The notes under the pieces were generated by a model. It was not told the DNA's origin. It saw only the letters and a program-made list of their open reading frames with translations, and ran no database searches. Position numbers and translations under genes: made by a program. DNA of 63,773 nt from Candidatus Zixiibacteriota bacterium. GTDB taxonomy: Bacteria; Zixibacteria; MSB-5A5; WJJR01. How positions within the stretch are numbered: the first letter of the stretch is position 1; every line of letters starts with the position of its first letter. The stretch lies in NCBI GenBank assembly GCA_040752595.1, contig JBFMGX010000011.1:1-63773 (forward strand). The letters run 5' to 3'. Positions 31,949 through 40,909 of this stretch are shown piece by piece.

Positions 31949-34576
31949 CTTGATGATCACCAGCTTGCCGACTTGTTTCCCCAACCTTGAATCGACCCGC
32001 CAGATGTAGATCCCCGAGGTCACCGCCTGCGTGTTGCGGGAAATCAGGTCCCAGCCGACCACCGAGGAATAGGTGGTCAAAAACGGATCGGGATGGAGAA
32101 TCTTGCGGATCAGGTCACCGTCCAACGAGTAGATGTTGATCTCGGCGGTGTCGGGGAGATTGATGAACCAGATGCGGCGGTTGCGTTCTTCCTCGGTCCC
32201 CTTCCCCGGTCTCTCGTACCCCTGCTCGACATAGTTGGTCCAGTCGCCGTACGCGTCCTTGAACCGGATCTTGTACGGATTGGGATAGACCGAGACCTTC
32301 AAGCCCGAGTCGACGACGACGTCGGCGGAATACAACGGGAACCCGAAGGCCGCCTGGGCCGCGATCGCGGACTCCATCGGTTCCACCGACCGGGCATAGT
32401 CGCCCCAGTCGAATGTCGTCACCGAGAAATAGAGCGGTTTGGAGTCGAGGAGATTGTCGAGCACAAGCTCGTAGACTCCATAGGTGCACGTCTTCCCATT
32501 AACGACCGTATCGCGCTCCGCCACGCGTTGGATCAGGTTCGTTTCCGTGCGTCCGCCGGAGACATAGGTGTTTAGATTGTTCGCATCCTCGGGAAGGAAG
32601 TACGAAATCCGCTCATGGCGGACGATGTCGACGATCTCCTGTTGCACGTTGCGGATCGTGTCCACGGCGCTGTCGCGGTAGGCGGTCTCGAACGACGGCA
32701 GCGGATGCTGCATGGGATCAAAATATGGAACGAGCAGAGCCGCCTGCCACTCGGCGACCGTCAACGGGTCGGAGCTCTGTTTCCAATCGTTGAACTGGGG
32801 ACGGTACGAGAAGCGCTTGAAGTCTTTTCTGTCCCAACTGGCGAGCAATGTGAAGTCATCCGGCTCGGTGGTGTAGGAGGTGTACACTCGAAATCCCTCC
32901 CAGTCGGTCTTGCGGGAGAGGGGATCGCGGGCATACTCGGTCGTGGCCCCGTTCCAGCGGACAATGATCTCGTGGGGTCGGGTGGTCAACTCGCACGATG
33001 GTCCGACCGGCGGTTGTGGCCCGCGGAAGTCGGGGATGCCGTCGCCGCGGTAGTAGATCGTGTCGCAGCCGCTGCCGTCCCCGGCGCAGACGACGTGGAA
33101 CGGCCCTTTGTATCCGTCGCTGTCGGTGTCGACGCCGGGATTATCGAAGATCCACTCGGCCCAGCGGGCGTTGGAAATCAGATCGGTGAAATCGAGCCGA
33201 CTGAGATACGGCGCCGGATTCTCGGGGCGGAAGTTATCGGCGAAGTTGCGCGGGTCGGTATGGAAGTCGGCCCCCATGACAATCGCATACGTGAACGACA
33301 CCGAATCGCCGGGGGCAATTGGGGGTAATGGGCCGCAGGAGAGCAGGAACATGACGTCGGCCCCACGTGCATTCCAGACCCGCAAGCTCTCGTCTTGGGG
33401 TGGCGGATACCAACCGTCCGCCGAGTAGTCGATGGCCGAGTAGGGCGAGTCATAGTCAATCTCCCCGTTGGTCATGCGCTTGTATCGATTGCGGTCGCCG
33501 ACAGGTCCCCCGCCCCACGGATCAGCGAACGATTCCGGCGGAGTCTTCTGACGGGACGGACCCCAGCTCCACCATACCCAGGGAGAGGTACTCCCAACCG
33601 ATCCCCACCGGTTGAAGCTAATGCATGTACCGGGCGGAGTGCGAAGGGGCCGGATACCGAGAACCCCGGTTGTGCTCAAGATGTCGAACCGCCCAGTACT
33701 CTTGTTCGGATCACCGTCGTTGCTGGCGGCCCAAGCCAGGTTCATTGTGTCAGGTATACGCGCAACAACACCCGGGAGGGATTGTATGAAGCCACAGATG
33801 TCATCGGGATCGTCCAATGGAACCTCATCCCAGTTCCAACGGCCCTTCATGATGTGTGGATTCACCTCGATCCCCACAGTGCCCTGCTCGATGGGGCCGC
33901 CGGAGATGTTGACGAACCAAGCATCGACGATGACGAAGCGCCGACTGTAGGACGCGTCCCAAGAATAGGAGGATTGGTGGACTTCGAGACCGATCGCTCG
34001 GTACCTCTGAGGTTCGACTTCATCGTACACATTCCACAGAGTATCGGAGCACACCACGTAGTATTCCTGCTTCGCCTTGGCGCCCGATGCGTATTCTGAG
34101 GACAAGGGATCGGCACTTCGAGCGCGAACCGGCTCGTAGGAGAGGAACTCGTCTGAGGTTTCGCTGACCAATGTGTCGTAGCCGCGGACACATCCAAAGA
34201 GGGAGGCAAGGCCGTTCAAGTAGTAGTTGCCGGAGATGGGCTCGCCGCGAAAGGCAGGAGTGTAAGAGGGTTTGAACGGGAAAATGAGCCAATATAGTGG
34301 GGCGTCCCGAGTGATCCACCACTCCCCCACAACTCCATAGTTCCAAATGGCAACCCGCAAGTCCCCGCAGTCATGGTAGCGTGATCTTCTGATTGCCGCA
34401 GCGCTCATTTCATGTTGAGAGAGGAGCGTGTCACGCAATCGGAGCCGGTCGGGAATCCCCGTCGTCGGCCCGCCCGACGCACGCGGACACAACACCAGCA
34501 CCGCCAGCGCCCCCGCGAAGATCGCCAGAACCAGCCCACGAGGACTGTGTCCATTCCTGTAGCCCTCAGACCACAT
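31946..34576 (-). CDS. large secreted protein with T9SS-type C-terminal sorting domain (paralog 2)
   Basis: 876-residue exported protein. GGGAGGTG precedes the ATG at 34576 and a signal peptide (VLAIFAGALAVLVLCPRASG) follows. It parallels paralog 1 throughout: EVHQSSYSWDASYSRRFVIVDAWF, MTNGEIDYD, PGVDTDSDGYKGPFH, a fibronectin-III-like RPHEIIVRWNGA, and VSVYPNPYKIRFKDA...LISRNTQAVTSGIYIWRV at the C-terminus (pieces). Both carry the strongly kept TRPHEI/APHKI and SRKTDWEG/SRKRDWEG blocks. Surface or extracellular role; no enzymatic motif recognised. The upstream 460 bases hold repeats. Confidence 0.8.
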   Translation of the reverse strand: MWSEGYRNGHSPRGLVLAIFAGALAVLVLCPRASGGPTTGIPDRLRLRDTLLSQHEMSAAAIRRSRYHDCGDLRVAIWNYGVVGEWWITRDAPLYWLIFPFKPSYTPAFRGEPISGNYYLNGLASLFGCVRGYDTLVSETSDEFLSYEPVRARSADPLSSEYASGAKAKQEYYVVCSDTLWNVYDEVEPQRYRAIGLEVHQSSYSWDASYSRRFVIVDAWFVNISGGPIEQGTVGIEVNPHIMKGRWNWDEVPLDDPDDICGFIQSLPGVVARIPDTMNLAWAASNDGDPNKSTGRFDILSTTGVLGIRPLRTPPGTCISFNRWGSVGSTSPWVWWSWGPSRQKTPPESFADPWGGGPVGDRNRYKRMTNGEIDYDSPYSAIDYSADGWYPPPQDESLRVWNARGADVMFLLSCGPLPPIAPGDSVSFTYAIVMGADFHTDPRNFADNFRPENPAPYLSRLDFTDLISNARWAEWIFDNPGVDTDSDGYKGPFHVVCAGDGSGCDTIYYRGDGIPDFRGPQPPVGPSCELTTRPHEIIVRWNGATTEYARDPLSRKTDWEGFRVYTSYTTEPDDFTLLASWDRKDFKRFSYRPQFNDWKQSSDPLTVAEWQAALLVPYFDPMQHPLPSFETAYRDSAVDTIRNVQQEIVDIVRHERISYFLPEDANNLNTYVSGGRTETNLIQRVAERDTVVNGKTCTYGVYELVLDNLLDSKPLYFSVTTFDWGDYARSVEPMESAIAAQAAFGFPLYSADVVVDSGLKVSVYPNPYKIRFKDAYGDWTNYVEQGYERPGKGTEEERNRRIWFINLPDTAEINIYSLDGDLIRKILHPDPFLTTYSSVVGWDLISRNTQAVTSGIYIWRVDSRLGKQVGKLVIIK

Positions 34577-35038
34577 CCGCACCTCCCACGTCGTACCGGA
34601 AGTCCGCCTGAGTAAACGAACAAACCAAGGGAATATACCGCCCTGCCTCCTGCGTATTCCCGGAATTCTCGGCGGAAGCAAGCCAGACTTGTCAGGCCTT
34701 CCGCGGCCCATGGACAGCAGATCCCTCGTTGCGCGCCGCCACATGGGCGTCGCTCCACTCGGGATGACAGGGGGGGCTTCGATCAGGTACAGGACTACCC
34801 CTCCACTCAACTGTCATCCCGGGCGAGTCCCGTGCCTTGGAGCACGGGATGAAGCGAGGGATCTGCTGTTTCCCCCTTATCACAGCAGCGGCGGACCGAT
34901 ACGACGCGGGCTGTCCTGTCGGGCCGAAGGGGCCGGAAAGTGATTGAATCCAGCGATCCCGACGTTTAGCTTAGTCCATTGCAGGTGGTTGTGACGCGGG
35001 CCTGTACCGGGCCGAACACGCGCGAATCCGGGGCGAGC
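34577..35038. other. intergenic region between divergent genes, with a family F repeat
   Basis: 462 bases between paralog 2 (minus) and comM (plus). Most of 34714-34870 is a family F repeat pair: cagcagatccctcg and its inverted partner cgagggatctgctg bracket gggatgacag / ctgtcatcccg. Some Pro/Arg-rich open frames here are artefacts of GC-rich DNA. I see no convincing gene or promoter. Confidence 0.7.
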
Positions 35039-36574
35039 ATGCTGGCCAAAGTGATCTCATCGGCGGTGCTGGGAATCGACGCTTACCTGGTCGAGGTCGA
35101 GGCCGACATCACCCCGGCGTTGCCCGCGTTCGTGACCGTCGGCCTCCCCGATGGCGCAGTGCGCGAAGCGAAAGAACGGGTCGCCTCGGCGATCAAGAAC
35201 TCCGATTACCTGTTCCCCAGCAAGAAGGTCACGATCAATCTCGCCCCGGCGGATGTGAAGAAGGAGGGCTCGGCCTTCGACCTGCCGATGGCGGTCGGAA
35301 TTCTCGCCGCCACCGGACAAGTCCTGCGCGAGGATTTCTCCGACTATGTCCTGATCGGTGAGCTGTCGTTGGATGGTGCTTTGCGTCCGGTCCCCGGCGT
35401 GTTGCCGATGGCGATGCGCGCCTTGGCGGAGAAGAAGAAGGGAATCCTCGTCCCCGTTGCCAACGCCGATGAGGCGGCGATCCCCAGCGGGCTGAATGTC
35501 TATCCGGTCGAGTCGCTGATACAGACCGTCGCCTTCCTCGAAAACGGCGATACGGTCAAGCCGCACACGATAGATGTTCAGGAAATCTTCAATCGCGCCT
35601 TGGTTTATCCCGTCGATTTCACCGATGTCAAAGGCCAGCAGTTGAGCAAACGCGCCCTCGAGGTCGCCGCCGCCGGTGGACACAACGTGATCATGGTCGG
35701 TCCGCCCGGATCGGGAAAGACGATGCTGGCGCGACGCTTCCCTACGATCCTGCCGAACATGACCCTGGACGAGGCGCTGGAAACCACGAAGATCCACTCC
35801 GTCGCCGGATCACTCCCGTCGGGGGCGGCGATGATCGCCACACGCCCGTATCGCTCGCCGCACCACACGATCTCCAATGCCGGTCTGGTCGGCGGCGGCA
35901 CCACGCCGCGCCCGGGCGAGGTCTCACTGGCGCACCATGGCGTACTCTTCCTCGATGAAATGCCGGAATTCAACAAGGACGTCCTCGAAGTGCTGCGTCA
36001 ACCGATGGAGGATGGCCATGTCACCATCGCCCGCGCCGCGCAGACATTGACGTTCCCGGCCCGTTTCATGTTGATCGGGGCAATGAATCCCTGCCCCTGC
36101 GGTTTTTTCGGCTCGCCGCAACACGATTGCCACTGCACGCCGCAGCAGATCACCAAGTATATGTCGAAGATCTCCGGGCCGCTTCTCGATCGTATCGACA
36201 TCCACATCGAGGTCCCCGCGGTGAAATTCAAAGAGTTGTCATCGGAAGAAGCAGGCGAACCCTCGGAGACGATCCGCGCCCGGGTCAACAAGGCGCGCCA
36301 ACGGCAGTTGGATCGTTTCGCCCACGAGAAGGGGATGTACTGCAACGCGCACATGGAATCGAAACACCTGCGCACCTACTGCCCCATCGACAACGAGTCG
36401 CTCGATCTGCTGCGCCGCGCGATCACCAAACTCGGCTTGTCGGCGCGGGCGTATGATCGTATCCTGAAAGTGTCCCGGACAATCGCCGATCTCGACGGGA
36501 CGATGGACATTCATTCGCAGCACATCGCCGAAGCGATCCAATACCGCAACCTGGACCGGACGCTGTGGATGTAA
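35039..36574 (+). CDS. comM: YifB/ComM-family Mg-chelatase-like AAA+ ATPase
   Basis: 511-residue AAA+ protein; ComM is a helicase that aids branch migration during natural transformation. It has an N-terminal Lon-protease-like domain (MLAKVISSAVLGIDAYLVEVE in part, GLPDGAVREAKERV), Walker A GPPGSGKT at 221-228, Walker B LFLDEMPEF, the Cys-rich insert MNPCPCGFFGSPQHDCHC and a C-terminal Mg-chelatase domain ending NLDRTLWM. The ATG at 35039 is the family start; 20 extra residues upstream are not conserved. Natural competence is suggested, not shown. Confidence 0.93.
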   Translation: MLAKVISSAVLGIDAYLVEVEADITPALPAFVTVGLPDGAVREAKERVASAIKNSDYLFPSKKVTINLAPADVKKEGSAFDLPMAVGILAATGQVLREDFSDYVLIGELSLDGALRPVPGVLPMAMRALAEKKKGILVPVANADEAAIPSGLNVYPVESLIQTVAFLENGDTVKPHTIDVQEIFNRALVYPVDFTDVKGQQLSKRALEVAAAGGHNVIMVGPPGSGKTMLARRFPTILPNMTLDEALETTKIHSVAGSLPSGAAMIATRPYRSPHHTISNAGLVGGGTTPRPGEVSLAHHGVLFLDEMPEFNKDVLEVLRQPMEDGHVTIARAAQTLTFPARFMLIGAMNPCPCGFFGSPQHDCHCTPQQITKYMSKISGPLLDRIDIHIEVPAVKFKELSSEEAGEPSETIRARVNKARQRQLDRFAHEKGMYCNAHMESKHLRTYCPIDNESLDLLRRAITKLGLSARAYDRILKVSRTIADLDGTMDIHSQHIAEAIQYRNLDRTLWM

Positions 36575-36638
36575 TGGAGGATTGAATAGTGTGCCACTGA
36601 CCTTGGTCAGTGGGAAGATGGAGTGATAGTCCACATGG

Positions 36639-36699
36639 CCGCGATCTTTGATCGCGGTGTTCCGATGCAAAGCCGCGATCGGAGATCGCGGGCACACAG
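36639..36699. repeat. two CCGCGATC-loop-GATCGCGG hairpins (family D)
   Basis: ccgcgatctttgatcgcgg (36639-36657) and ccgcgatcggagatcgcgg (36673-36691) followed by gcacaca. The stems are identical and only the three loop bases differ. Other copies in the inverted-repeat arms and near 63625 have loops aaa, caa, aga (or complements) and ttg. Confidence 0.85.
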
Positions 36700-36747
36700 A
36701 ACACACAAGCATGTATCGAATGTGACTCTTGATGTGAGGTTGCGATC

Positions 36748-37533
36748 ATGGTGGCACCCGAACTCAAAGACGCCGTCTGGCAGGTCCTGGAATCGTACGC
36801 GAAGAAGGATCCGTCGATGACGATTCACTCCGACCTGGTGATTCGCAAGTTTCCCCAGGTGAATGAAATCGAACTGATCAATGCCTTGGGCGAGTTGCTC
36901 AACGAAGGGAAGATTACCGCCAAGGCGGCGACCGTCGATGCCCATGGCAATGCCACGGCGTATCACATTCGCGTGCGCGGGATCGAGGAACGTCCCGGCG
37001 GACTTTCCGAACCGCCCCGCGGCGCCGCCGGCGGATTCAGCATCGGTTTCGGCGATACCACGGCGGCATCCTCAACGCGCGAGACCGAGCCGCCGCCCGG
37101 ACCTCGCAAGGTCGGATTGACGATCAAGGACGGGAAGATTGATATCCGTCCCGACACCGGCGGCGTAAAGGAACAGGAACGCCCGCCCGAGGAGGAAGGT
37201 CGCGAACGGATCAAGGTCTCGGTCGGCGGAACGCAGGAAGCCGTCTCCGCGATGCAGGAGGAAGCCGAGCAGAATTTCGCCGATGAGGTCGCCTCGTTCT
37301 TCGCCGAGTTGCAGGCCTATCCCGCCCGTGATGATGAAGCGAAGAAGGAACTGATCGATCAATTGGCGATTCTCATGGCGATGTTCCAATCCGCCGATGC
37401 CGCCTCCTTCACCACCTCCGTGGGCAAGCTCGCCGCGCTGAAGCTGCGTGTCAAACAGGTCGCGCCCGACCTCGTGAACGATTATGTTCTCCTGGTCCAG
37501 ACCGGCGTGCGCGCCTGGCTGGGACGGGTGTGA
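36748..37533 (+). CDS. hypothetical protein, 261 aa, three-part
   Basis: Not recognised. The N-terminal 75 residues look helical with a winged-helix flavour (ELKDAVWQVLESYAKKD..MTIHSDLVIRKF, then EIELINALGELLNEGKI). A Pro/Gly/Glu-rich, probably disordered middle (about 80-160) follows, and then a C-terminal helical domain (about 165-255) rich in Ala and Leu. No signal peptide. Typical codon use supports coding. The ATG lies just after family D hairpins. A regulatory or scaffold role is only a guess. Confidence 0.6.
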   Translation: MVAPELKDAVWQVLESYAKKDPSMTIHSDLVIRKFPQVNEIELINALGELLNEGKITAKAATVDAHGNATAYHIRVRGIEERPGGLSEPPRGAAGGFSIGFGDTTAASSTRETEPPPGPRKVGLTIKDGKIDIRPDTGGVKEQERPPEEEGRERIKVSVGGTQEAVSAMQEEAEQNFADEVASFFAELQAYPARDDEAKKELIDQLAILMAMFQSADAASFTTSVGKLAALKLRVKQVAPDLVNDYVLLVQTGVRAWLGRV

Positions 37534-37617
37534 GGGGGAATCGGCTCGGCCTGGAGTTATTGGGCGGATTCTGCCCGCCGTTCTTCTTCCCCATGCCGAA
37601 CAGCAGACGAATTGTGC

Positions 37618-37677
37618 GTAGGGTGGGCTCCGCCCACCTCTTTTGTGGCGTCGCATGGTGGGCAGAGCCCACCCTAC
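37618..37677. repeat. REP-like inverted pair left of the RAYT gene (family C)
   Basis: gtagggtgggctccgcccacc (37618-37638) and, inverted, ggtgggcagagcccaccctac (37657-37677), separated by 18 bases. A further degenerate unit (tgggcggattctgcccgcc) lies at 37560-37578. The pair ends 12 bases before the transposase start. Confidence 0.9.
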
Positions 37678-37689
37678 ATTGAATGACCG

Positions 37690-38244
37690 ATGTCCGAATA
37701 CCGCCGATGTAGGACTCCAGGCGGGACCTACTTCTTCACGGTCGTCACGCATGAGCGCCGTCCGATTCTATGCCAAGACGGGGTTGCCGATCAACTTCTC
37801 GCCATCATAAGCGTTGTGGCCGAGGAAATCCCGTTCCAGGTCGAGGCCTATGCGCTTCTGCCGGACCATCTCCACTGCATTTGGCGCCTCGGCGATGACA
37901 CCTGCGATTTCTCCCGAGCGTGGGCGCTGGTGAAGTTGCGATTCACGAAGCGCATGGTCGCCCTGTCTTCGTTCCGGCCCGAGACGGAGACACGGAGCAG
38001 GTCGAAGATTGCCCGGAGCGACAGTGCCATTTGGCAGAGGCGATTCTGGGAGCACAAGATCCGCAACGAGGCTGACTTCGAGGCCCATTTTCATTACATT
38101 CATTTCAATCCTGTCAAGCATGGGCTTGTCAGGAGACCGATGGAGTGGCGGCATTCGACATTCCATCGGTATGTCGAGGAAGGCATCTACGCGCAGGATT
38201 GGGGCGGGCTGGATGAGTGGCCGGAAGGAATCGGAAACGAGTAG
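37690..38244 (+). CDS. REP-associated tyrosine transposase (RAYT)
   Basis: 184-residue HUH/Y1 single-strand transposase of the IS200-like RAYT class. It opens YRRCRTPGGTYFFTVVTHERRP, has the HUH metal motif D-H60-L-H62 and the expected single catalytic tyrosine at about residue 136 in HFHYIHFNPVKHGLV. RAYTs bind and cleave REP palindromes, and family C palindromes flank this gene on both sides. The stop codon (TAG) is itself part of the right-hand palindrome. It is intact, so it may still mobilise the repeats of this genome. Confidence 0.92.
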   Translation: MSEYRRCRTPGGTYFFTVVTHERRPILCQDGVADQLLAIISVVAEEIPFQVEAYALLPDHLHCIWRLGDDTCDFSRAWALVKLRFTKRMVALSSFRPETETRSRSKIARSDSAIWQRRFWEHKIRNEADFEAHFHYIHFNPVKHGLVRRPMEWRHSTFHRYVEEGIYAQDWGGLDEWPEGIGNE

Positions 38245-38348
38245 GGTGGGCTCCGCCCACCGTTGTTTCTTCCGTTCAATGAGAAGGTGGGCAGAGCCCA
38301 CCCTACAGGACTCTCGCTCGAGAAAGAGGTGGGCAGAGCCCACCCCAC
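38241..38348. repeat. REP-like units right of the RAYT gene (family C)
   Basis: gtagggtgggctccgcccacc (38241-38261), ggtgggcagagcccaccctac (38286-38306) and ggtgggcagagcccaccccac (38328-38348). The first is direct and the other two inverted relative to it, matching the left-hand pair. Together gene and repeats form a REPtron-like unit inserted between the 36748 gene and lpxC. Confidence 0.9.
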
Positions 38349-38358
38349 AAGACCGAGG

Positions 38359-39756
38359 ATGCACAAACACCAACGCACCATTCAAAAAGCGGCGGAACTG
38401 ACCGGCACCGGTCTGCACACAGGACAGGCGTGCACGATCCGATTCCTTCCCGCGCCGGCGGGGACCGGGGTCGTCTTCCGCGTGCCCAATGGCGACAATG
38501 TGGCTGAGATCAAGGCGGATATCGATCTCGTCAAGGATGTCAACCGCGGCACGACGCTGGCCCAGGGAGACGCGAAAGTCCACACGGTCGAGCATGTCCT
38601 CTCGGCGCTCGCCGGGATGGAGATCGACAACTGCGTCTGCGTCCTCGACAACAACGAGCCGCCGATCATCGATGGGTCGAGCAAGCCATTTGTCGATGTC
38701 CTCCTGTCGGCGGGAATTTCGGTGCAGGATGAGCCGAAAACCTACTTCGAGCCGGAGGGGCCGATCAACTACTCCGAGCCGGGGCGCGGCGTCGACTTGA
38801 TCTGTGTCCCGTCGGAGGACTTTCGCGTCACCTTCATGGTCGACTACCGCAACCCCGCGCTCGGCACTCAGTACACGACATTGGCGTCGCTCGAAGGGGA
38901 ATATGCCAACGAGTTCGCCCCGGCGCGGACATTCTGCTTTATGTCCGAGGTCGAGGCGCTGCACAAGCAGGGATTGATCCGCGGCGGGAACCTCGACAAT
39001 GCGGTTGTCATCTGCGACGACGGCTATTCGCAGATCGACGCCGACCGGCTCCGGGAAGCGATCCACTACCCCGGCCCCGTGTCCATCGGCCGCACGGGGA
39101 TTCTCAATGACGTCGCGTTGCGTTTTCCCAATGAACCGGTACGGCACAAGGTGGTCGATCTCATCGGCGATCTGTCGCTGATCGGCATGCCGATCAAGGC
39201 GCACATCCTCGCGGCGCGTTCCGGGCATGCCGCCAACGTCGGTCTGGCGAAGAAGATCCGCGCCGAGATGGAGAAGAAGCGTCTGGCCGAGAAGTACAAG
39301 GCGCCATCCACCGGACGCGGCCTGCAACTGGACGCCCAGGCCATCGCCGGTATCATGCCGCATCGCTATCCGATGCTATTGATCGACCGTATTCTCGATC
39401 TGGAACCGGGCCAGCGCGTGGTGGCCATCAAGAACGTCACGTTCAATGAACCGTACTTCGTCGGGCATTTCCCCAACCATCCGGTGATGCCCGGCGTGCT
39501 GATCGTGGAGGCGATGGCGCAGGCGGGCGGCTTGATGCTTTTGAACATGATCGAGAATCCCCAGGAGAAGGTCGTCTACTTCATGGGGATCGACAACGCC
39601 CGCTTCCGCAAGCCGGTGCGCCCCGGCGATCAACTGCGCTTCGAGGTCGAGATGGTGACCTTCCGGCGCGGCATGTGTAAAATCGCCGGCAAGGCGTTCG
39701 TCGATGACGTGGTGGTCACCGAAGCGACCATGATGGCGATGCTGATGGAGAAGTGA
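38359..39756 (+). CDS. lpxC-fabZ: bifunctional UDP-3-O-acyl-GlcNAc deacetylase / 3-hydroxyacyl-ACP dehydratase (LpxC-FabZ fusion)
   Basis: 465-residue fusion. Residues 1 to about 275 are LpxC, the committed, zinc-dependent step of lipid A synthesis ([45 protein letters not shown] with zinc ligands). Residues about 315-465 are FabZ of fatty-acid elongation ([37 protein letters not shown] with the His/Glu pair). Such fusions are known in Bacteroidetes and relatives and link lipid A and fatty-acid flux. The ATG at 38359 follows the last REP unit by 10 bases; upstream in-frame residues are repeat-encoded. Confidence 0.95.
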   Translation: MHKHQRTIQKAAELTGTGLHTGQACTIRFLPAPAGTGVVFRVPNGDNVAEIKADIDLVKDVNRGTTLAQGDAKVHTVEHVLSALAGMEIDNCVCVLDNNEPPIIDGSSKPFVDVLLSAGISVQDEPKTYFEPEGPINYSEPGRGVDLICVPSEDFRVTFMVDYRNPALGTQYTTLASLEGEYANEFAPARTFCFMSEVEALHKQGLIRGGNLDNAVVICDDGYSQIDADRLREAIHYPGPVSIGRTGILNDVALRFPNEPVRHKVVDLIGDLSLIGMPIKAHILAARSGHAANVGLAKKIRAEMEKKRLAEKYKAPSTGRGLQLDAQAIAGIMPHRYPMLLIDRILDLEPGQRVVAIKNVTFNEPYFVGHFPNHPVMPGVLIVEAMAQAGGLMLLNMIENPQEKVVYFMGIDNARFRKPVRPGDQLRFEVEMVTFRRGMCKIAGKAFVDDVVVTEATMMAMLMEK

Positions 39757-40090
39757 GGCGCGTGTCGTTCGGCGGTCAACAAGGGGCTTGAGCCCCTTGT
39801 CCTCGAATGAGAACGGCTGTGGTGTCTTGGCGAGACCAGGAGGGTGCTGACAAACCATCCAACACTGTCATTCTGAACCCCGCCGCTCTTCGGCGGGGTG
39901 AAGAATCTGCTGTCTTCTGATAGGGGAGGAAAAGCAGATGCTTCGCTTCGCTCAGCATGACAAATCCGCTTTTCGGGCGTTCTGACGTGTCTTTCAGCAG
40001 CCTGCCAGGTGAACTGCGTGCAAGGGATTGAAACCCCTTGTTGACGAGATTTGTGAGGTCAAGTCGGTGATAACGGGCCACGTGGCAGGA
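39757..40090. repeat. repeat-rich gap inside the lipid A operon
   Basis: 334 bases without a gene. It holds caaggggcttgagccccttg (family B), a family F block (ctgtcattctgaaccccgcc...gaagaatctgctg...ctcagcatgacaaatcc) with an inner gccgctcttcggcgg hairpin, and caagggattgaaaccccttg (family B variant) near 40021. The block may weaken read-through from lpxC-fabZ into lpxA. A frame open from 40028 is mostly repeat-derived. Confidence 0.8.
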
Positions 40091-40891
40091 ATGGACAGCG
40101 TGCAGACGACGTCACAAGAGACACGGATTCACTCGACAGCAATAGTGGATCCGACGGCGCGTCTGGATGTCGGCGTGACCGTCGAGCCGTACGCTGTCAT
40201 TGATGGCGATGTCGAGATTGGCGCCGGATCCGTGATCGGTTCGCACGCGCGCATCGCCGCCGGGGCGCGTTTGGGACGCGAGGTCCGCGTTTACGATGCC
40301 GCGGCGGTGGGCAATCCGCCCCAGGATCTGAAGTTTGGCGGCGAGCAGACCGAATTGATCGTCGGTGATCGCACGGTGATCCGCGAGTTTGCCACGCTAA
40401 ATCGCGGCACCAAGGCGAGCGGGCGCACGGTCATCGGCGCCGACTGCCTGATTATGGCCTATGGCCATGTGGCACACGACAACGAGCTTGGGCACCATGT
40501 GATCCTTGCCAATGCCGTGCAACTGGGCGGGCATGTTCACATCGGCGATTGGGCGATCATCGGCGGTGGGACCGTCGTCCACCAGTTCTCGAAGATCGGC
40601 GCCCATGCAATGGTCGGCGGCGGGTTCCGCGTGACACAGGATGTTGCGCCCTATGTGATCGTCGGTGGCTATCCCCTGAAGACGCTCTCGATCAATCGCA
40701 TCGGCCTGGAACGTCGCGGCTTCAGCGCCGAGCAGGTCGCCGCCGTCAGCCGGTCCTTCCGCATTCTCTTTCGTTCCGGATTGAACATGACGCAGGCGAT
40801 GGAAAAGCTGCGCGCCGAGGCACCGGATACTCCGGAAACGCGCTACCTCATCGAGTTCGTCGGCGGTTCCGAGCGCGGGATCGTTCGCTGA
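40091..40891 (+). CDS. lpxA: UDP-N-acetylglucosamine O-acyltransferase LpxA
   Basis: First enzyme of lipid A synthesis, transferring a 3-hydroxyacyl chain from ACP. 266 residues with left-handed beta-helix hexapeptide repeats (IHSTAIVDPTARLDVGVTV, in pieces), the catalytic His region GGHVHIGDWAIIGGGTVVHQF (pieces) and the C-terminal helices ending FVGGSERGIVR. The ATG has GGCAGGA upstream. It stands 18 bases before an oxidoreductase gene, which is of interest because some LpxA enzymes use an amino-modified sugar. Confidence 0.95.
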   Translation: MDSVQTTSQETRIHSTAIVDPTARLDVGVTVEPYAVIDGDVEIGAGSVIGSHARIAAGARLGREVRVYDAAAVGNPPQDLKFGGEQTELIVGDRTVIREFATLNRGTKASGRTVIGADCLIMAYGHVAHDNELGHHVILANAVQLGGHVHIGDWAIIGGGTVVHQFSKIGAHAMVGGGFRVTQDVAPYVIVGGYPLKTLSINRIGLERRGFSAEQVAAVSRSFRILFRSGLNMTQAMEKLRAEAPDTPETRYLIEFVGGSERGIVR

Positions 40892-40909
40892 TCCCGCCGG
40901 CGTGTCGGT

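Noticed and set aside
38359-39756. Sequencing error joining separate lpxC and fabZ genes
   Set aside because: The frame is continuous with a normal linker and this fusion is known in Bacteroidetes-type bacteria.
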